Shown here piece by piece: positions 5,283 to 5,327 of a DNA stretch of 5,327 bases (positions are counted from its first letter, which is position 1; each line of letters starts with the position of its first letter). The translations under genes and the position numbers were made by a program. Under the pieces are notes generated by a model. The model was given only the letters and a program-made list of their open reading frames with translations. It searched no databases and had not been told where the DNA came from. Location: positions 1 to 5,327 of the forward strand of contig JAILFF010000266.1 in the NCBI GenBank assembly GCA_024697705.1, given 5' to 3'. This DNA comes from Ruminococcus sp. (GTDB lineage Bacteria > Bacillota > Clostridia > Oscillospirales > Ruminococcaceae).

Positions 5283-5327
5283 TTATTTTTTTAGATGTAT
5301 TTTCCAGCCCGCTACTATCTTCTGCAT
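5283..5327 (-). CDS. Last 14 codons of an unidentified gene (partial)
   Basis: The minus-strand frame that enters at 5327 reads MQKIVAGWKIHLKK and stops at TAA 5283-5285, directly before a terminator hairpin. The M may be internal. Of the other two minus frames, one stops within four codons and the other reads straight through the terminator, so this frame is the best choice. It is too short to assign a family. Confidence 0.5.
   Translation of the reverse strand: MQKIVAGWKIHLKK

Overview
The window looks like chromosomal DNA from a low-to-mid GC Gram-positive anaerobe of the Clostridia, most like Ruminococcus or related Oscillospiraceae. The signs are a clostridial-type TypA, a Cthe_2159-type beta-helix lipoprotein, consensus sigma-A promoters with extended -10 elements, and intergenic DNA much richer in A+T than the coding DNA. 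The genus is inferred from family resemblance, not from a database search.

Layout from left to right. (1) Bases 1-526, minus strand: the 5' part of a polytopic membrane protein that runs off the left edge, resembling the sensor half of clostridial membrane signalling proteins. (2) Bases 527-854: an A+T-rich divergent intergenic region with one good extended -10 promoter in each direction. (3) Bases 855-1670, plus strand: an A+T-rich gene resembling double-CxxC (SitI6-like) immunity proteins, split by a roughly 104-bp palindromic insertion. Removing 108 bp, from the start of one CTAGTG copy to the start of the next, restores one 235-codon reading frame. (4) Bases 1726-3543, plus strand: a complete typA/bipA translational GTPase with its own terminator. 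(5) Bases 3544-3664: a convergent intergenic region with one terminator hairpin per strand. (6) Bases 3665-5107, minus strand: a secreted lipoprotein of the Cthe_2159 carbohydrate-binding beta-helix family, with a Gly/Pro/Phe-rich tail. Its promoter region carries an 11-bp-period tandem repeat placed like an OmpR/PhoB-family operator. (7) Bases 5246-5327, minus strand: a terminator and, probably, the last 14 codons of a further gene.

The genes do not form one operon. Each has its own promoter or terminator where these can be seen, and there is no evidence of a shared pathway: typA is housekeeping, the lipoprotein is a surface function, and the left gene is probably a signalling protein. The split immunity-like gene is the accessory item. 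It is compositionally foreign, has no toxin partner in the window, and has been interrupted by a small non-coding element. The most notable observations are this precisely reversible insertion, the abrupt composition change in the last ~30 codons of the same gene, and the tandem-repeat operator before the lipoprotein.
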